Shown piece after piece: positions 7,824 to 14,769 of a stretch of DNA of 22,778 nt. Origin of the DNA: Dehalococcoidia bacterium (lineage in GTDB: Bacteria; Chloroflexota; Dehalococcoidia; Bin125); the NCBI GenBank assembly GCA_007571275.1, contig RKRS01000259.1:1-22778 (forward strand). The letters are read 5' to 3'. The notes beneath the pieces were generated by a model. The model did no database searches, had not been told where the DNA came from, and saw only the letters and a list, made by a program, of their open reading frames with translations. Each line of letters starts with the position of its first letter. The stretch's first letter is position 1. Made by a program: the position numbers and the translations under genes.

Positions 7824-7864
7824 GCTCCCCCTATGGGGGAGCTGTCGCGCAGCGACTGAGGGAG
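7824..7864 (-). repeat. Two-hairpin intergenic repeat, copy B (inverted)
   Basis: In the 107-bp gap between the convergent amidohydrolase and URO-D genes lie GCTCCCCC-tat-GGGGGAGC (7824-7842, 8-bp stem) and GTCGC-gca-GCGAC (7844-7856), followed by tgaggg. Read on the minus strand this gives the same order as copy A: ctcAGTCGC, then CAGCTCCCCC. Relative to copy A, paired bases change together (GCCGC/GCGGC becomes GTCGC/GCGAC). That supports selection for the folded form. Confidence 0.8.
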
Positions 7865-7898
7865 CTCTTGCCGACTCAGCCGCCCATGTACACAGGCT

Positions 7899-8888
7899 CT
7901 AGTTCCCCCGAACTCCGGCGGCGACTGCGGCTCGATTCTCGTGCGGCGTGTGCGGTGGGATTGAGCAGCCGCCTGTGACAAAGACCCTGGTGTTGCCGAC
8001 GCCCGCCGCCTCCGCCGCCTGGCTCTGAATCTCCTCGGCGTCGAGTGCGCCCAGTCCGCCGCGGCTGACCCCACCCATGACCGCCTTGTCAGTCTGAGCC
8101 CAGACCTCGGCAAGGCTGGCGTTGGTCTCGTGTCGATCATCCCAGTTGATCGCATGTACCGGATAGTCGAGCAGGTTGGCCAACATGTTGTTGCTATGGC
8201 AGACGTGCAGGATGTTGAACTCGGCGTCACGGATCGCGTCGAGCACCTGCAGGTCGTAGGGACGCCCGAACTCTCGGTAGAAATCTGGTGTTGCGTTATC
8301 GTAGCTGGCCCACTGAAGCGGCGCATAGAACACGCCTGACGCGCCGGCGTTCATGTTGGCGCGGCTGTAGTTGATGATCGTCTCGGTCACCCGCGCGATG
8401 GCGGAGTGGACAGCGGCTGGCGCTTCCGCCGCCGCCTGTTTGAACGCTCGAGGGTGTCCGAACATCAAGCCAACGACCGACATCGGCGAGAACACCGTCT
8501 GTACAACATCGACCTCGCCCTTGGTGCGCTCAACCACCAGGCGAGTCGATTCGATGTGCTCACCGAGCACGCCTCGCTCCGCATGTACCCCAACGACGTC
8601 ATGTAGCTCATCCAGCTCGTTCAGCGCTGAGCTGACCATGGTTGGATTCGACTGATCGCTGGGCGGTGAGTAAACAGCGCCCCAGGCCTCGGGAAACATC
8701 GACCAGCGCGGATTGATCTTGATGAAATCCCAGTCGTAGGCCTCATACTGCTCGCAGGTTGCGCCGACCAGTTCGTCGTTGCTCCACTCGCGCAGGAAGT
8801 CGTGACCCCAGAGCGAGGCCGGCGCGCGGTCGACCGGTTCGCCCGATATCGCCGCTCGAACCCGTTCGTGTCTGGTCATTTCAGTCAT
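7899..8888 (-). CDS. URO-D/MtaA-like protein (probable zinc-dependent, corrinoid-type methyltransferase)
   Basis: A 329-aa protein of the uroporphyrinogen decarboxylase superfamily. It begins MTEMTRHERVRAAISGEPVDRAP, the usual entry of this fold, and ends in the GGCSIPPHTPHEN loop. It has His228-x-Cys230 and Cys308. A His-x-Cys plus a Cys some 77 residues later is the zinc site of the methylcobamide:CoM/thiol methyltransferases MtaA and CmuA, and is not found in true HemE. So methyl transfer to a thiol or acceptor is more likely than porphyrin decarboxylation. No corrinoid protein gene is visible. I chose ATG 8888 (AAGGAA upstream); the open frame to 9059 lies inside the cyclase gene. The start overlaps the stop of the cyclase fusion by 8 bp, which implies translational coupling. 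It is the last gene of the minus-strand run. Confidence 0.82.
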   Translation of the reverse strand: MTEMTRHERVRAAISGEPVDRAPASLWGHDFLREWSNDELVGATCEQYEAYDWDFIKINPRWSMFPEAWGAVYSPPSDQSNPTMVSSALNELDELHDVVGVHAERGVLGEHIESTRLVVERTKGEVDVVQTVFSPMSVVGLMFGHPRAFKQAAAEAPAAVHSAIARVTETIINYSRANMNAGASGVFYAPLQWASYDNATPDFYREFGRPYDLQVLDAIRDAEFNILHVCHSNNMLANLLDYPVHAINWDDRHETNASLAEVWAQTDKAVMGGVSRGGLGALDAEEIQSQAAEAAGVGNTRVFVTGGCSIPPHTPHENRAAVAAGVRGN

Positions 8889-10308
8889 GGCTGGTTCCTT
8901 TCCGAGCTGTCTGTGTGTCCGACGCGCTTTGCCAGTCGACGCGAAACAGCCGTACCGATTCCCGAAATCCGCGTAGCTGATGCGTGCCTTGATCCTCGAA
9001 CTGGAATCGGCGGCCCTGCAGCAGGCCGCGCACCAGGTCCGAGACGAGGATCTCGCCACCTTGCGCCATCGACATAATCCGAGCGGCCTGGTTCACTGTG
9101 GCGCCGTAGAGATCGTCCGATTCAGCGATCGGTTCACCGGCGCTCATGCCAATCCGCACGCGGATGTTGTTGAACCGTTCGTGGTCGGCGAGGGCGGTCT
9201 GGATTTGAACCGCCGCCTCTACCGCAGCTGACGCCGCGCTGAACCAGGCGAGCACGCCGTCGCCCATCGTCTTGACCTGGACGCCTTCCTGGTCGCGGAT
9301 GGCGGCAAGGGTGAGATACTCGATCTCTCTGGTGATGACTCGCGCCTCGTCATCGCCAAGTCGATCGACGAGCGAGGTGGAGCCTTCAATATCCGTGAAG
9401 AGCACGGTTCGTGTCGATTGCCCGGCAGTCTGCTCAAACTGATCCACACCGATGAACTCTTCGATCGCCTCTGCCAGCTGCGTGATCGTCGCCGAACCGT
9501 TGACCAGGATCGACGTGTCATCCTGGGCCACCATCAATCGAGCGCCGCGAATTCGCCTTGCCCAGTCCCGTCCGAACGCTGTGTGACTGTCTTCGAACCC
9601 CTCGCGTTCCGGGGGAATAGAGATCAGGGTGGGAATCGTGATATCGCGTAGCTCCGCCCTGAGGTTGAGGCTGCGCATCTCCGGGACCAGACCGAACAGT
9701 CGATTCATCGACGGATAGTGATGCATCAGCTCGGAGAGCGAGCGCAGCGTATGTTCGTCGGCAGTCGGCGCGATGATCGTCAGCAGTGCGCGTCGGGCGA
9801 ACTCCTCGTGGTACTTCCATCCCAGCCGCAGCAGGTTTTCAACGGTGTTATCCATCAACTGGTTGTATTCACCCTGCGGCGACACCTCTAACGACCCTGA
9901 GGCTGTCTGTTGCCCCGCCATCGGTACCGGTAGATGCAAGACCAGATGCGTAAACCGCTCGGGTTCGTTGAGCATGGCAATCACGGCAGCCGGCGTGCCG
10001 ATGTAGTAGCCCATGAGCGCGACGCGTGGTTCGCCGATTTCGTTCACTACGGCGGCCAGATCGTTCGCTTCGTCGTAGAAGGAGCCGAAGACGCCGGCGC
10101 GCTCAGACAGTCCACAACCTCTCGGATCGAATCGGATCACACGGAAGGATTGCGACAGCCGATCCCATAACCCACCGGGTTCCCAGCCGACATTGAGCGG
10201 GATCATCGGCCCCGTTGATACGACCAAGGGCGCGCCGACGCCTCGTTCGACCCAGGCAATCGCGATGTCATCATCGGTGATCGTGTACTGAACGGATGGT
10301 GCGCTCAT
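8881..10308 (-). CDS. Alpha/beta-hydrolase-fold sensor fused to class III adenylate cyclase
   Basis: This 475-aa protein joins an N-terminal alpha/beta-hydrolase domain (about 1-288) to a C-terminal class III cyclase domain (about 298-460), the layout known from mycobacterial Rv1900c. In the hydrolase half the DPRGCGLSE strand is normal, but the nucleophile elbow reads G100-Y-Y102-I-G104 where G-x-S-x-G is expected. The C-terminal His position appears to be Thr (AQDDTS, about 265), so it is probably a non-catalytic ligand-binding domain. The cyclase half keeps both metal Asp residues (FTDIEGS, Asp306; TMGDG, Asp350), the purine-selecting Lys346 and Asp399 (DLYG), and the transition-state Asn406 and Arg410 (VNQAAR). 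It is predicted to make cAMP. No membrane segment is visible, so it is cytoplasmic. It lies 33 bp after the SDR gene and overlaps the URO-D gene. Confidence 0.9.
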   Translation of the reverse strand: MSAPSVQYTITDDDIAIAWVERGVGAPLVVSTGPMIPLNVGWEPGGLWDRLSQSFRVIRFDPRGCGLSERAGVFGSFYDEANDLAAVVNEIGEPRVALMGYYIGTPAAVIAMLNEPERFTHLVLHLPVPMAGQQTASGSLEVSPQGEYNQLMDNTVENLLRLGWKYHEEFARRALLTIIAPTADEHTLRSLSELMHHYPSMNRLFGLVPEMRSLNLRAELRDITIPTLISIPPEREGFEDSHTAFGRDWARRIRGARLMVAQDDTSILVNGSATITQLAEAIEEFIGVDQFEQTAGQSTRTVLFTDIEGSTSLVDRLGDDEARVITREIEYLTLAAIRDQEGVQVKTMGDGVLAWFSAASAAVEAAVQIQTALADHERFNNIRVRIGMSAGEPIAESDDLYGATVNQAARIMSMAQGGEILVSDLVRGLLQGRRFQFEDQGTHQLRGFRESVRLFRVDWQSASDTQTARKGTSHD

Positions 10309-10341
10309 GCTCTCACCAGGCTCCGGTCTGGCTCAGCGCCG

Positions 10342-11091
10342 CTAGAGTCCCTGAATCATGCCGCCGTCGATGATGAACTCGGTACCGTTCATGTACTCGG
10401 AGTCGTCCGAAGCCAGGAACAGCGCCAGTTTGGCGACTTCCTCCGCTTCCGCCGTGCGGCCATACGGAATGCGTTGGACCAGCAGATCGCCGCGACCCTG
10501 CTCAATGATTGGTAGCTGCTGCAGCATCGGAGTCTCGATCAGTCCCGGATGAATCGAGTTGACTCGCACGCCCGAGGGCGCGAACTCATTCATCGCGACC
10601 TTCGTCATGCCCCGCACCGCCCACTTCGAGGCTGAGTATGCCACCGATCCCGCGCCGCCGCGCATCCCGGCGATCGATGAGATGTTGATGATCGATCCCG
10701 ATCCGGCCGCGCACATCACCGGTCCCACGTGCTTCAGGCCCAGAAACACACCGACCTGATTGATCCCCACGACCAGGTTGTATTCGTCCAGCGTGCATTC
10801 CGCAATCGGGCGCGAGCGGAAGATGCCGGCGTTGTTGATGAAGGCGTCGATCTTGCCGTAGTCCTCCATCACGTCGCTAACGACAGCGGCCCATTCGTCT
10901 TCGTTGGTCACGTCGTGATGCAGAAAGCGAATGCGCTCGCTCTGCGCAGCGGTTTCCGCGCCTTCAGCGTCGAGCACGTCCGTGATCACAACGGTGGCGC
11001 CTTCCTCGGCAAACAACTTCGCTTCTGCCGCTCCCTGTCCTCGCGCTCCACCGGTGATCAGCGCAGTTTTTCCCTCAAGTCGTCCGGCCAT
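10342..11091 (-). CDS. Short-chain dehydrogenase (3-alpha/20-beta-HSD or glucose-dehydrogenase-like)
   Basis: A 249-aa classical SDR with full canonical residues: TGGARGQG at 13-20, Asp38 (NAD preference), NNAG at about 86-89, Asn111, Ser139, Tyr152, Lys156, and the C-terminal NGTEFIIDGG. It is not a close copy of either subfamily in the five-gene array. The TGGARGQG motif and NISSIAGMRG are common in hydroxysteroid/glucose-type dehydrogenases, but the substrate is unknown. It sits mid-operon, 71 bp after the thioesterase gene and 33 bp before the cyclase fusion. An imperfect hairpin occupies the leader at 11106-11129. Confidence 0.9.
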   Translation of the reverse strand: MAGRLEGKTALITGGARGQGAAEAKLFAEEGATVVITDVLDAEGAETAAQSERIRFLHHDVTNEDEWAAVVSDVMEDYGKIDAFINNAGIFRSRPIAECTLDEYNLVVGINQVGVFLGLKHVGPVMCAAGSGSIINISSIAGMRGGAGSVAYSASKWAVRGMTKVAMNEFAPSGVRVNSIHPGLIETPMLQQLPIIEQGRGDLLVQRIPYGRTAEAEEVAKLALFLASDDSEYMNGTEFIIDGGMIQGL

Positions 11092-11105
11092 GCAGATACG
11101 CCTTT

Positions 11106-11129
11106 CTCCAACTCATCAGATGTTTGGAG
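11106..11129 (-). other. Imperfect hairpin in the leader of the SDR gene at 10342-11091
   Basis: On the minus strand CTCCAA pairs with TTGGAG, and an inner CAT/ATG pair closes a small loop. The element lies between the stop of the hotdog thioesterase gene and the SDR start. The likely ribosome site AAAGG follows directly after the hairpin, so it may act as a processing or translation-setting element. It is weak and unproven. Confidence 0.3.
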
Positions 11130-11162
11130 CCATAGGGTAGAGCTTCGAAACAGCGCGCTGGA

Positions 11163-11591
11163 TTACTCGGGCGGGAGCATCACGTAGGTGCCATTGCCAT
11201 GTCCGATGTGGCGATCCTGCTCGTCGTAGAGATCGACCGAGCAGTGGCTCAGCGTGCGTCCGCGGCGGATCACTTCGGCTCGCGCGCGGATGATGTCGCC
11301 ATCGAGACCACGCAGCCAGCGGAACTCCGACTGCGCCGTGATTACGCGTTCCCCCTCGGCCTGGATCGTTCCCAATGCGCCGCCCATGGCGGAGTCGGCG
11401 ACCAACAGCCAGACGCCTCCATGGACAATGCCGTACAGGTTGTGGGTCTTCGCTGTGGCTCTCAACGTGATCTCGCACCAGCCATCGCCGGCGTCGGTGA
11501 AGCGGTAACCGAGTTCCTGGAAGAGCGCCACCGCCTCCATTTCGCGGAGCGGCGGGTAACGCTCGAAGATCTGAGCCGAACTGGGTGTCAT
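11163..11591 (-). CDS. PaaI-type hotdog-fold acyl-CoA thioesterase
   Basis: A 142-aa single hotdog domain. The segment HNLYGIVHGGVWLLVADSAMG holds the HGG turn (His57-Gly-Gly59) and the catalytic-type Asp66 on the long helix, as in the PaaI/YdiI group that cleaves acyl-CoA to free acid and CoA. Length is normal for the family. The C-terminal strands read RGRTLSHCSVDLYDEQ and GHGNGTYVMLP. The gene lies 15 bp after the first DinB gene and 71 bp before an SDR, on the same strand. The ribosome site is weak. In this run it could release acids from CoA thioesters formed during breakdown of the operon's substrate. Confidence 0.88.
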   Translation of the reverse strand: MTPSSAQIFERYPPLREMEAVALFQELGYRFTDAGDGWCEITLRATAKTHNLYGIVHGGVWLLVADSAMGGALGTIQAEGERVITAQSEFRWLRGLDGDIIRARAEVIRRGRTLSHCSVDLYDEQDRHIGHGNGTYVMLPPE

Positions 11592-11606
11592 GGGCGTGCG
11601 GGCAAC

Positions 11607-12083
11607 CTAATCGCGCCGCATCTCGGCGGCGTGCTCGGCGATGTGGTCACCGAGGAATCCGAATGAGCTGCCAACGGTCATCGGCTCGCCCAGAAACACG
11701 CCGCCGTTGCCCCACTCGTCGTCGGCGACCGTATCGATCGCCCCGCGCGTCGCCGCCAGGCGCTCATCGAAGAATGCGAGCACCGACTCGGGCGTCGCGC
11801 CGCGCGAGCGGATGCGCACTAACCACAGGCTGAGCAGGTTGAGGACCGCCATCAGCGGACCGGGTGGTTGCATGTCCTTGTTTTGGCGCAGTCGTGACAC
11901 CCTCAGCGTGCCACCGCTCGCGGTGAAGGCGATGTGCCAGCAGAGCTGACCATTCGTCCAGCCGGCGTTGTCGCTCTGGCGATTCCATTCTGCGCCGGAG
12001 AGTCCCAGCACGAGTTCCCGGAATTCAGCACGCGCCTGTTCGAGCGCGGCGCGCGCCTCTTCGGCGTTGGTGATCTCTGCCAT
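11607..12083 (-). CDS. DinB-family four-helix metalloprotein, copy 1
   Basis: A 158-aa DinB/DinB_2 superfamily protein. The conserved metal-binding His triad is His50 (GQLCWHIAF) and His147 and His151 (DHIAEHAAEM). The superfamily includes mycothiol- and bacillithiol-dependent S-transferases and maleylpyruvate isomerase; it has no link to DNA repair in most members. It aligns without gaps to the next gene upstream (12159-12635), with about 70% identical residues by hand count, so the pair is a recent tandem duplication. The centre, residues 51-63, is where they differ most. It is cytoplasmic, with partner thiol unknown. The gap to the thioesterase is 15 bp. Confidence 0.85.
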   Translation of the reverse strand: MAEITNAEEARAALEQARAEFRELVLGLSGAEWNRQSDNAGWTNGQLCWHIAFTASGGTLRVSRLRQNKDMQPPGPLMAVLNLLSLWLVRIRSRGATPESVLAFFDERLAATRGAIDTVADDEWGNGGVFLGEPMTVGSSFGFLGDHIAEHAAEMRRD

Positions 12084-12110
12084 CGTGCTCAGCCTTGTCG
12101 AACAGTTCGG

Positions 12111-12127
12111 CGACGCGGGAAGCGTCG
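12111..12127 (-). other. Hairpin in the spacer between the two DinB genes
   Basis: CGACGC-gggaa-GCGTCG is a perfect 6-bp GC-rich stem in the 75-bp spacer. No U-rich tract follows on the minus strand, so it is more likely to affect mRNA stability or attenuation than full termination. Confidence 0.3.
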
Positions 12128-12158
12128 TCTGATGCCGGGAATGTGGCGCGGATTCAGC

Positions 12159-12635
12159 CTAATCGCGCCGCATCTCTGCGGAGTGCTCGATGACGTGCTC
12201 TTTCATGTAGCCAAAGGCGCCACCGACTGTCATTGGTTCACCGAGGAACATCCCGCCGTTGCCCCATTCGTCATCACCGACGGTATCGACCAGACTCATC
12301 GTCTTGCGGTAACCCTCGTCAAAGAATGCGAGCACCGACTCGGGCGTCGCGTTGCGCGAACGAATGCGCACCATCCAGAGGCTGGCGAAGTTGAACATGG
12401 CCATCAAGGGGCCCGGTGGGTTCATGCCCTTGTTCTGGCGCAGCCGGCCGATCGTGTTGCCGCCAGCTCCCGCGCCGAAGGCGACGTGCCAGCAGAGCTG
12501 ACCGTTGGTCCAGCCGCCGTTGTCGCTCTGGCGGCTCCACTCATCGCTCGAAAGCCCCATCACGAGCGCGCGGTACGCTTCACGCGCCTCCTCGAGCGAG
12601 GCGCGGGCTTCGTCCGCGTTGGTGATTTCTGACAT
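12159..12635 (-). CDS. DinB-family four-helix metalloprotein, copy 2
   Basis: A 158-aa paralogue of the downstream DinB gene, with identical length and the same metal triad (His50, His147, His151). Shared blocks include GWTNGQLCWH, RLRQNK, ATPESVLAFFDE and DDEWGNGG. The last bases (EMRRD and stop) are almost unchanged at the DNA level between the two copies. AAGGA lies about 10 bases before the ATG, directly after the dehalogenase stop, and the gap between those genes is 15 bp. A thiol-transferase partner of the dehalogenase is an attractive guess from the neighbours: a thiol could accept the alkyl group or protect against reactive products. The sequence does not prove it. Confidence 0.85.
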   Translation of the reverse strand: MSEITNADEARASLEEAREAYRALVMGLSSDEWSRQSDNGGWTNGQLCWHVAFGAGAGGNTIGRLRQNKGMNPPGPLMAMFNFASLWMVRIRSRNATPESVLAFFDEGYRKTMSLVDTVGDDEWGNGGMFLGEPMTVGGAFGYMKEHVIEHSAEMRRD

Positions 12636-12650
12636 GCTGTCCGGTCCTTG

Positions 12651-13541
12651 CTAGATCTCGGAATACCAGTTCCGGATCGCTTCCCCGATCTCGTGTGGGG
12701 AGTCTTCCTGCACGAAGTGATTCCCCGCGACCGTGACCTCGCTCTGGTTCGGCCATGAGCGGCAAAACTCTCGTTGCGCGCCCTGCAGGATGGCTCCCGG
12801 CTCGGCATTGATGAACAACTTGGCGATGTGCGACGACTCCTCGGAGGCGAGGAAGTCGGCATAGTTCTGCACGATCCCGACGACATCAGGCGGCTCGCCG
12901 CTGATCGGGATCTCGCGTGGCCAGGTCAGCGTCGGTCGGCGCGATTCGCCCGCTTCGCGGTAGGGCAGGCGATAGACCTCCATTTCCGCCTCGGTCAGAC
13001 CGCGCAGGACGCTGCCCGGCAGGATGCGCTCGACGAAGACGTTCTTCTCGATCACCATCGACTCGCCCGCTTCCGAGCGCATGCCCTGGAAGATGCGCGC
13101 CGCCGCCTCGGGCCATTCATCCCAGGTCACCGGCCGAACGATCGACTCCATGTAGACGAGCCCCTTGACTCGGTCGCGGTGACGATTCGCCCAGTGGAAT
13201 CCCAGCGCTGAGCCCCAGTCATGGATCACGAAGGTCAGCTGGTCGCCGAGGTTCATGCCATCGAGCCAGGCGTCGAGCCAGCCGGCGTGGTCGACGAAGC
13301 GGTACGAGCCGCTCGGCGATGATCCTGATACTCCCATGCCGATCAAATCCGGCGCCAGGCAACGGGCCGAATCGAAGAGGTGCGGCATAATGTTGCGCCA
13401 GAGGTACGACGACGTCGGATTGCCGTGCAGGAAGATAATGGGGTCGCCGTCGGGCTTGCCCTCATCGACGTAGGCCATGGTGGTTTCGCCGATGGTCAGG
13501 CGCTTGCGCGGAAATGGGTCGTCGGCAGAGATATCGGACAC
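12651..13541 (-). CDS. dhaA: Haloalkane dehalogenase, DhaA-like (HLD-II type)
   Basis: A 296-aa alpha/beta-hydrolase that converts haloalkanes to alcohol and halide. The residues match DhaA nearly position for position: halide-binding Asn41 (HGNPTSSYLWRN), nucleophile Asp108 and halide-binding Trp109 (IHDWGSALG), Glu132 (YMESIVRP), the acid position typical of HLD-II, and catalytic His275 (GNHFVQED). The cap region PVTWDEWPEAAARIFQ and LTEAEMEVYRLPYRE also fits DhaA. I chose GTG 13541 with AGGAG upstream; an ATG at 13595 would add 18 unrelated residues, whereas this start gives family-typical length. No signal peptide, so cytoplasmic. It is first in the minus-strand run and diverges from the VOC gene over 134 bp. 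This is one of the firmest functional calls in the window. Confidence 0.93.
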   Translation of the reverse strand: MSDISADDPFPRKRLTIGETTMAYVDEGKPDGDPIIFLHGNPTSSYLWRNIMPHLFDSARCLAPDLIGMGVSGSSPSGSYRFVDHAGWLDAWLDGMNLGDQLTFVIHDWGSALGFHWANRHRDRVKGLVYMESIVRPVTWDEWPEAAARIFQGMRSEAGESMVIEKNVFVERILPGSVLRGLTEAEMEVYRLPYREAGESRRPTLTWPREIPISGEPPDVVGIVQNYADFLASEESSHIAKLFINAEPGAILQGAQREFCRSWPNQSEVTVAGNHFVQEDSPHEIGEAIRNWYSEI

Positions 13542-13675
13542 GTTTACTCCTGGAAGCCCGCGGCGGATACTGGCAACTGCCCGCAGGTGCGGCAAGGATA
13601 ACAGCGGAAACGGTTAGTCTTCGCAGAGCGGATAGCGCGAGACCAGCGCAGATTCAGCAGTTGGAGGAGGGGCAG

Positions 13676-14098
13676 ATGGCGGTTTCTGGAGTCGATCACG
13701 TCGCCATTCCGGCGGGTGATCCCGAGGCCCTGATGCGCTTCTATCGCGCGCTCGGATTCAGCATCGTGCATGAAGCGGAGTGGCGCTCAGGAGAGTTGCC
13801 CATATTCGCGATCGCCTGTGGCGATCAGAAGATCAATGTGCACGATCCGAAGCTCTGGCAGAACCCCAGGTTCGACTTACGCGGCCCAACCGCTGAGCCG
13901 GGCTGCGGCGACTTCTGCTTCGTCTGGGACGACACGCCCGAGTCGGCAGCAGCCGCGATTCAGGCGGCTGGCGCGGAAGTGATCGAAGGGCCGGCCGGCA
14001 GAATTGGCGGGCGCGACATCGGGACCGCTGAGGGCGTCAGCGTGTATACGCGCGATCCCGATGGCAATCTCGTCGAATTGATCTCATACAACGCTTAG
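13676..14098 (+). CDS. VOC-superfamily protein (GLOD5-like)
   Basis: A 140-aa protein with one vicinal-oxygen-chelate module pair. Candidate metal ligands are His8 (VDHVAI), His56 (KINVHD) and Glu134 (GNLVELISY). The run from GDQKINVHD through GPTAEPGCGDFCF to YTRDPDGNLVEL resembles the GLOD5-like glyoxalase branch. The substrate is unknown; members act on glyoxals, thiol conjugates or catechols, or bind antibiotics. GGAGGAGG sits just before ATG 13676. The nitroreductase gene follows after 10 bp, and its ribosome site overlaps this gene's stop, so they are one operon. It diverges from the dehalogenase gene. Confidence 0.88.
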   Translation: MAVSGVDHVAIPAGDPEALMRFYRALGFSIVHEAEWRSGELPIFAIACGDQKINVHDPKLWQNPRFDLRGPTAEPGCGDFCFVWDDTPESAAAAIQAAGAEVIEGPAGRIGGRDIGTAEGVSVYTRDPDGNLVELISYNA

Positions 14099-14108
14099 GA
14101 GCAGCAAG

Positions 14109-14750
14109 GTGGAATTCTTTGACGTCATCCAAACCGCGCGCGCGATGCGCCGCTACAAGCCGGACCCGATCCCCGAGGACGTCCTGGTTCAGCTGATCGA
14201 GGCGGCGCACCTTGGCCCCAGCGGCTCCAACCGCCAGTCGCGACACTGGATCGTCGTGCGTGATCCAGAAGTCAAGCAGCAACTCGCCGATCTGAATCGC
14301 GCTGGTGTGTCGGCCTACCTCGAGCACAACCGCGAATCGGCCAACCCGCACGTCGATCAGGGTCGTCGCGAGCGTTTTCTCGCCGCCGTCGAGCACCAAA
14401 TGAACCACATGCATGAGGTACCGGCGATTGTGATCGCCTGCGCTGATCTGGCACGCGCGCCGCAAGGCACATTCGGCGAGGGCGCCGCCGCCGCGACCGA
14501 AGTCTGGGGCGCGGTTCAGAATCTGCTGCTCGCGGCGCGCGCGCTGGAGGTCGGCAGCGTGCCCACCACCCTCGCGTTCGTCGGCGACGGCCGTGAACAG
14601 GCGCAGGCAGTGCTTGGCCTGCCCGCTCACATTCTGCCGATGGTGCTGATCCCACTCGGCTGGCCGACCGGCAACTTCGGCCCCATCCGCCGCCGCCCGC
14701 TCGATGAAGTCCTGCACTGGGATCGGTACGCGGAACAATCAGCGACGTAG
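14109..14750 (+). CDS. Nitroreductase-family FMN oxidoreductase
   Basis: A 213-aa nitroreductase-fold protein. The N-terminal ARAMRRYKPDPIP and GPSGSNRQSRHWIVV (about 36-50) segments form the phosphate and flavin-edge site. LEVGSVPTTLAF (about 154-165) and the C-terminal basic RRRPLDEVL complete the pattern. It would use NAD(P)H and FMN to reduce nitro groups, quinones or similar; some relatives do dehalogenation or ring-flavin chemistry. The start is GTG 14109, with AGGAG overlapping the TAG of the VOC gene (14096-14098), which indicates translational coupling. The MaoC gene starts 19 bp downstream. Which electron acceptor it prefers is not visible. Confidence 0.88.
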   Translation: MEFFDVIQTARAMRRYKPDPIPEDVLVQLIEAAHLGPSGSNRQSRHWIVVRDPEVKQQLADLNRAGVSAYLEHNRESANPHVDQGRRERFLAAVEHQMNHMHEVPAIVIACADLARAPQGTFGEGAAAATEVWGAVQNLLLAARALEVGSVPTTLAFVGDGREQAQAVLGLPAHILPMVLIPLGWPTGNFGPIRRRPLDEVLHWDRYAEQSAT

Positions 14751-14769
14751 CACGAAACGACGAGCAGAT

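Noticed and set aside
7824..7864. The hairpin repeats as a CRISPR array.
   Set aside because: Single copies kilobases apart, with no regular spacers and no cas genes.
7899..8888. The URO-D-fold gene as hemE for haem synthesis.
   Set aside because: It has the His-x-Cys and distal Cys zinc set of MtaA/CmuA proteins, lies in a catabolic run, and has no haem genes nearby.
13595..13600. TATCCT on the minus strand with an upstream TG, as an extended -10 promoter for the dehalogenase; a similar TATCCT is at 5672-5677 before the SDR array.
   Set aside because: No matching -35 in either case, and four of six bases in high-GC DNA is not enough to list as a feature.
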